64,000 nucleotides of DNA, from positions 16,512 to 80,511 of the forward strand of contig CALGJQ010000008.1 of NCBI GenBank assembly GCA_937928545.1, written 5' to 3'. Shown piece after piece: positions 62,195 to 64,000 of this stretch. The notes under the pieces are model-generated. The model was given only the letters and a program-made list of their open reading frames with translations, did no database searches and was not told where the DNA came from. How positions within the stretch are numbered: position 1 is the stretch's first letter; each line of letters begins with the position of its first letter. Source of the stretch: an uncultured Verrucomicrobiales bacterium (lineage in GTDB: Bacteria > Verrucomicrobiota > Verrucomicrobiia > Verrucomicrobiales > Akkermansiaceae). The translations under genes were made by a program, and so were the position numbers.

Positions 62195-62911
62195 ACGCTT
62201 CCGGAACTCCCCCGGCGGACATCCTACCGCCGCCTTGAACTGCCGCGTCAGCGACGACTGTTCGCTATACCCACAGCGCAAGGCAATCTCCGCGATTCCC
62301 AAACTCGTGTCTTTCAACAAGCGCGCCGCCAAATCAATCCGCACCTTTCTCACAAACTGCCCCACGCTCATTTTAAAGACCCGCTTCACCCTCCGTTCCA
62401 GATGACTCGGCTTCATCTCCGCAATTTTCGCAAGGGCCTCGACAGACAACTCTTCCTCCAAATTCCCATGCACCCACTCCACCACTCGTTGCAGCCCCGC
62501 CATCTTTAAATCCCCCAAACTCGGCGTATCCAAATCCCGCGAAATCGACACCAAGCCCGTCACCTTTCCCTCCTCATCTCTCAACAAAAACTTACTCGCC
62601 AAATACCAACCCAACGCACCCTCGCGATTCGAGATCAACTCCAGCCGGTCCGTAAATTCATCCCCACCGACAAGCACCGCCTCATCCTGCTCCCGATACA
62701 CCGCCGCCAACTCCTCCGGAAACAGCTCCTCTGCCCGCTTTCCAATCACCTCGTCTTCCGACTTCAACCCTAGTCGATGCGCAAAGGCCGGATTTGCGGA
62801 CAAATAAACCCGCTCCGCATCCTTCACGCAAAACACGATATCCGGAATCACCCGAAAAATCCGCTCTACCATCTCCAAATTCATCACCCCAAAACCCTGC
62901 CTTATTTCCAC
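62183..62911 (-). CDS. PAS-AraC transcriptional regulator
   Basis: 242 aa. Residues about 12-125 are a PAS sensor domain (FRVIPDIVFCVKDAERVYLSANPAFAHRLGLK). Residues about 140-240 are two helix-turn-helix repeats of the AraC type (LSVEALAKIAEMKPSHLERRVKRVF and LGIAEIALRCGYSEQSSLTRQFK). A start at ATG 62884 is also possible. It is divergently oriented to the proline-dehydrogenase gene across a 90-nt gap and may control it; the signal sensed by the PAS domain is unknown. Confidence 0.88.
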   Translation of the reverse strand: MEIRQGFGVMNLEMVERIFRVIPDIVFCVKDAERVYLSANPAFAHRLGLKSEDEVIGKRAEELFPEELAAVYREQDEAVLVGGDEFTDRLELISNREGALGWYLASKFLLRDEEGKVTGLVSISRDLDTPSLGDLKMAGLQRVVEWVHGNLEEELSVEALAKIAEMKPSHLERRVKRVFKMSVGQFVRKVRIDLAARLLKDTSLGIAEIALRCGYSEQSSLTRQFKAAVGCPPGEFRKRLEL

Positions 62912-63001
62912 TCAAATATTCAACTTCTTTACCAACTCATCACCCACTCACAGGTCATACGGTCAAGACCTCACCTCATTCTTTGATAAAGTGATCGTTA
63001 A

Positions 63002-64000
63002 ATGTCCTCTTCTCCCGAACTCGTCGATCAAGCCTGCGACCTCGCCGCCGAACTCCTCAGCGCACCGCGCACTTCCATCGAAAAAAAGGAAGCTGCCAAA
63101 ATGTCCCGCCTCCTCGCCGACCCCGCCGGCAAGGAACTCACCTTCCACCTCGCGGACGAAGTCTTCCGCCCACCCTCTGCCACCACCCAAGCCGCCACCT
63201 TCCGCCGCCTCATCAAGACCCACGGCATCCCAAAATACCTCCTTCCCCACGAGCGCCTCCTCATGAAAGTCGGGGCCCTCGCCTCCCGCTTCCTCCCCGG
63301 CATCGTCATGCCCGCCGTCACCGCGCAGATCCGCAAAGACAGCCAGCGCGTCATCCTCGCCCGCGAAGAAAAACCCCTCAACTCCTACTTCGCAAAACGC
63401 TCCAAAGTAAACCTCAACCTCCTCGGCGAAGCCATCCTCGGCGAAGAAGAAGCACAAAACCGGCTCGACCAAAACCTCGCCCTCCTCGCCAAGCCTGAGT
63501 GCCAATACCTCTCCGTCAAAATCTCCGCCATCTTCTCCCAGATCAACCTCCTCGACCAAGAAGGCACCCTCACCACCATCCAAACCCGCCTCCGCCCCCT
63601 CTACCGCAGCGGTAAGTTCATCAACCTCGACATGGAGGAATACCGCGACCTCGACCTCACCTGCCAAGCCTTCATGCGCACCCTTGACGAACCCGAATTC
63701 GCCGAAACTACGGCAGGTATCGTACTTCAAGCCTACCTCCCCGACTCTTTCCAAGCCCTCCAAGATCTCACCGCCTGGGCTAAGACCCGTAAAACCGACA
63801 TCAAAATCCGCATCGTCAAAGGAGCCAACCTCGCCATGGAAAAGGTCGAGGCCTCCCAACACCACTGGGCCCAAGCTCCCTACGAAGACAAAACCGACGT
63901 CGACGCCAACTTCAAGCGCCTCCTCCACTTCGCGATGGAACCAGAAAACGCCGCCGCCGTCCGCATCGGCGTCGCCTCCCACAACCTCTTCGACATCGCC
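63002..64000 (+). CDS. putA: Proline dehydrogenase / PutA, C-terminus cut by the window edge
   Basis: 333 residues visible, no stop before the window end. The proline dehydrogenase barrel is seen from ISAIFSQINLLDQE and YRSGKFINLDMEEYRDLDLTC to IVLQAYLPDSF and KIRIVKGANLAMEKVEASQH, where KGAN is the flavin-site signature. VDANFKRLLHF continues toward the second half. Flavoenzyme oxidising proline to pyrroline-5-carboxylate. The frame start and length suit a full PutA-type protein with a C-terminal P5C dehydrogenase. The antisense open frame here is an artefact of the codon usage. Confidence 0.9.
   Translation, partial: MSSSPELVDQACDLAAELLSAPRTSIEKKEAAKMSRLLADPAGKELTFHLADEVFRPPSATTQAATFRRLIKTHGIPKYLLPHERLLMKVGALASRFLPGIVMPAVTAQIRKDSQRVILAREEKPLNSYFAKRSKVNLNLLGEAILGEEEAQNRLDQNLALLAKPECQYLSVKISAIFSQINLLDQEGTLTTIQTRLRPLYRSGKFINLDMEEYRDLDLTCQAFMRTLDEPEFAETTAGIVLQAYLPDSFQALQDLTAWAKTRKTDIKIRIVKGANLAMEKVEASQHHWAQAPYEDKTDVDANFKRLLHFAMEPENAAAVRIGVASHNLFDIA

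Noticed and set aside
62963..63982. A 339-codon minus-strand frame opposite the proline dehydrogenase gene
   Set aside because: The translation is very rich in Glu, Gly, Val and Phe and matches nothing recognisable, while the plus frame contains conserved proline-dehydrogenase blocks.
1..64000. CRISPR arrays, rRNA and tRNA genes
   Set aside because: No regularly spaced repeats of 24-40 bp and no conserved rRNA or tRNA segments were noticed on either strand; tRNA genes were only looked for by eye.

Overview
The window looks like a chromosome segment of a marine or environmental Verrucomicrobiota bacterium, probably of the Akkermansiaceae/Verrucomicrobiales type. This is inferred from gene families and architecture, not from a marker-gene search. 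The support is the DUF1800/DUF1501 pair, large secreted proteins with calcium-type DxDxDG repeats and a terminal 'ES.DL..W' domain, a ThuA/NxxGxxAF-repeat protein, a sulfatase, and a mixed codon usage. There are 57 protein-coding loci, counting two cut by the window edges and one transposase remnant. I saw no rRNA, tRNA or CRISPR.

Layout. (1) 1-5,271, minus strand: three secreted/surface proteins (DUF1501 cut by the left edge, DUF1800, ThuA-like). (2) 5,322-34,701, minus strand: one continuous polysaccharide gene cluster of about 29 kb with 28 genes, many overlapping by 4 nt. In transcription order it holds an aminotransferase, GDP-fucose synthesis (fcl, gmd), a WecG/TagA glycosyltransferase, PAPS synthesis (cysC, cysD, cysN), a CDP-6-deoxyhexose pathway (rfbF, rfbG, an RmlC-like epimerase, a reductase), a sulfotransferase, a Wzx flippase, a GT2, a phosphotransferase, a methyltransferase, a Wzy polymerase, five GT4 glycosyltransferases, a CapD-like dehydratase, a sugar nucleotidyltransferase, an SDR, and two related nucleotidyltransferase-like proteins, one carrying a thymidylate-kinase-like domain. 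The predicted product is a sulfated, fucose-containing exopolysaccharide or O-polysaccharide. (3) 34,702-35,978: the control region. A GbsR/MarR-type regulator and an RfaH-like NusG paralogue form a two-gene unit. A perfect 12-bp match to the enterobacterial RfaH recruitment site (ops, GGCGGTAGCGTG) lies 14 nt before the first gene of the cluster. Two near-identical 22-bp palindromes lie upstream of the regulator unit and of the polysaccharide operon.

(4) 35,979-42,740: a sulfatase, a transposase N-terminal remnant touching the end of ileS, ileS, a MbnP-MbnH-like fusion (copper-protein domain plus di-haem peroxidase), and an RRM RNA-binding protein with its own promoter and terminator. (5) 42,768-49,637, minus strand: an ornithine/alanine racemase-like and DUF1611 pair with a small unknown protein, a methyltransferase, an HExxH protein, a cation/proton antiporter and a GspG-like protein. 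(6) 49,709-57,156: a small secreted unknown, then two large secreted proteins (1,597-aa PhoD-like phosphatase and a 619-aa partner) sharing a repeated beta-rich module. (7) 57,283-64,000: a natural RpiB-GlyA fusion, a Phd/VapC toxin-antitoxin pair, a low-molecular-weight phosphatase, a TMEM220-like protein, a GNAT acetyltransferase, a DUF445 protein, a PAS-AraC regulator and the start of a proline dehydrogenase/PutA gene that leaves the window.

The most notable system is the regulatory node at 34.7-36.0 kb. A local repressor-type regulator, its palindromic operators, a specialised NusG and an ops element appear to control one long operon that makes its own activated sulfate for polysaccharide sulfation.
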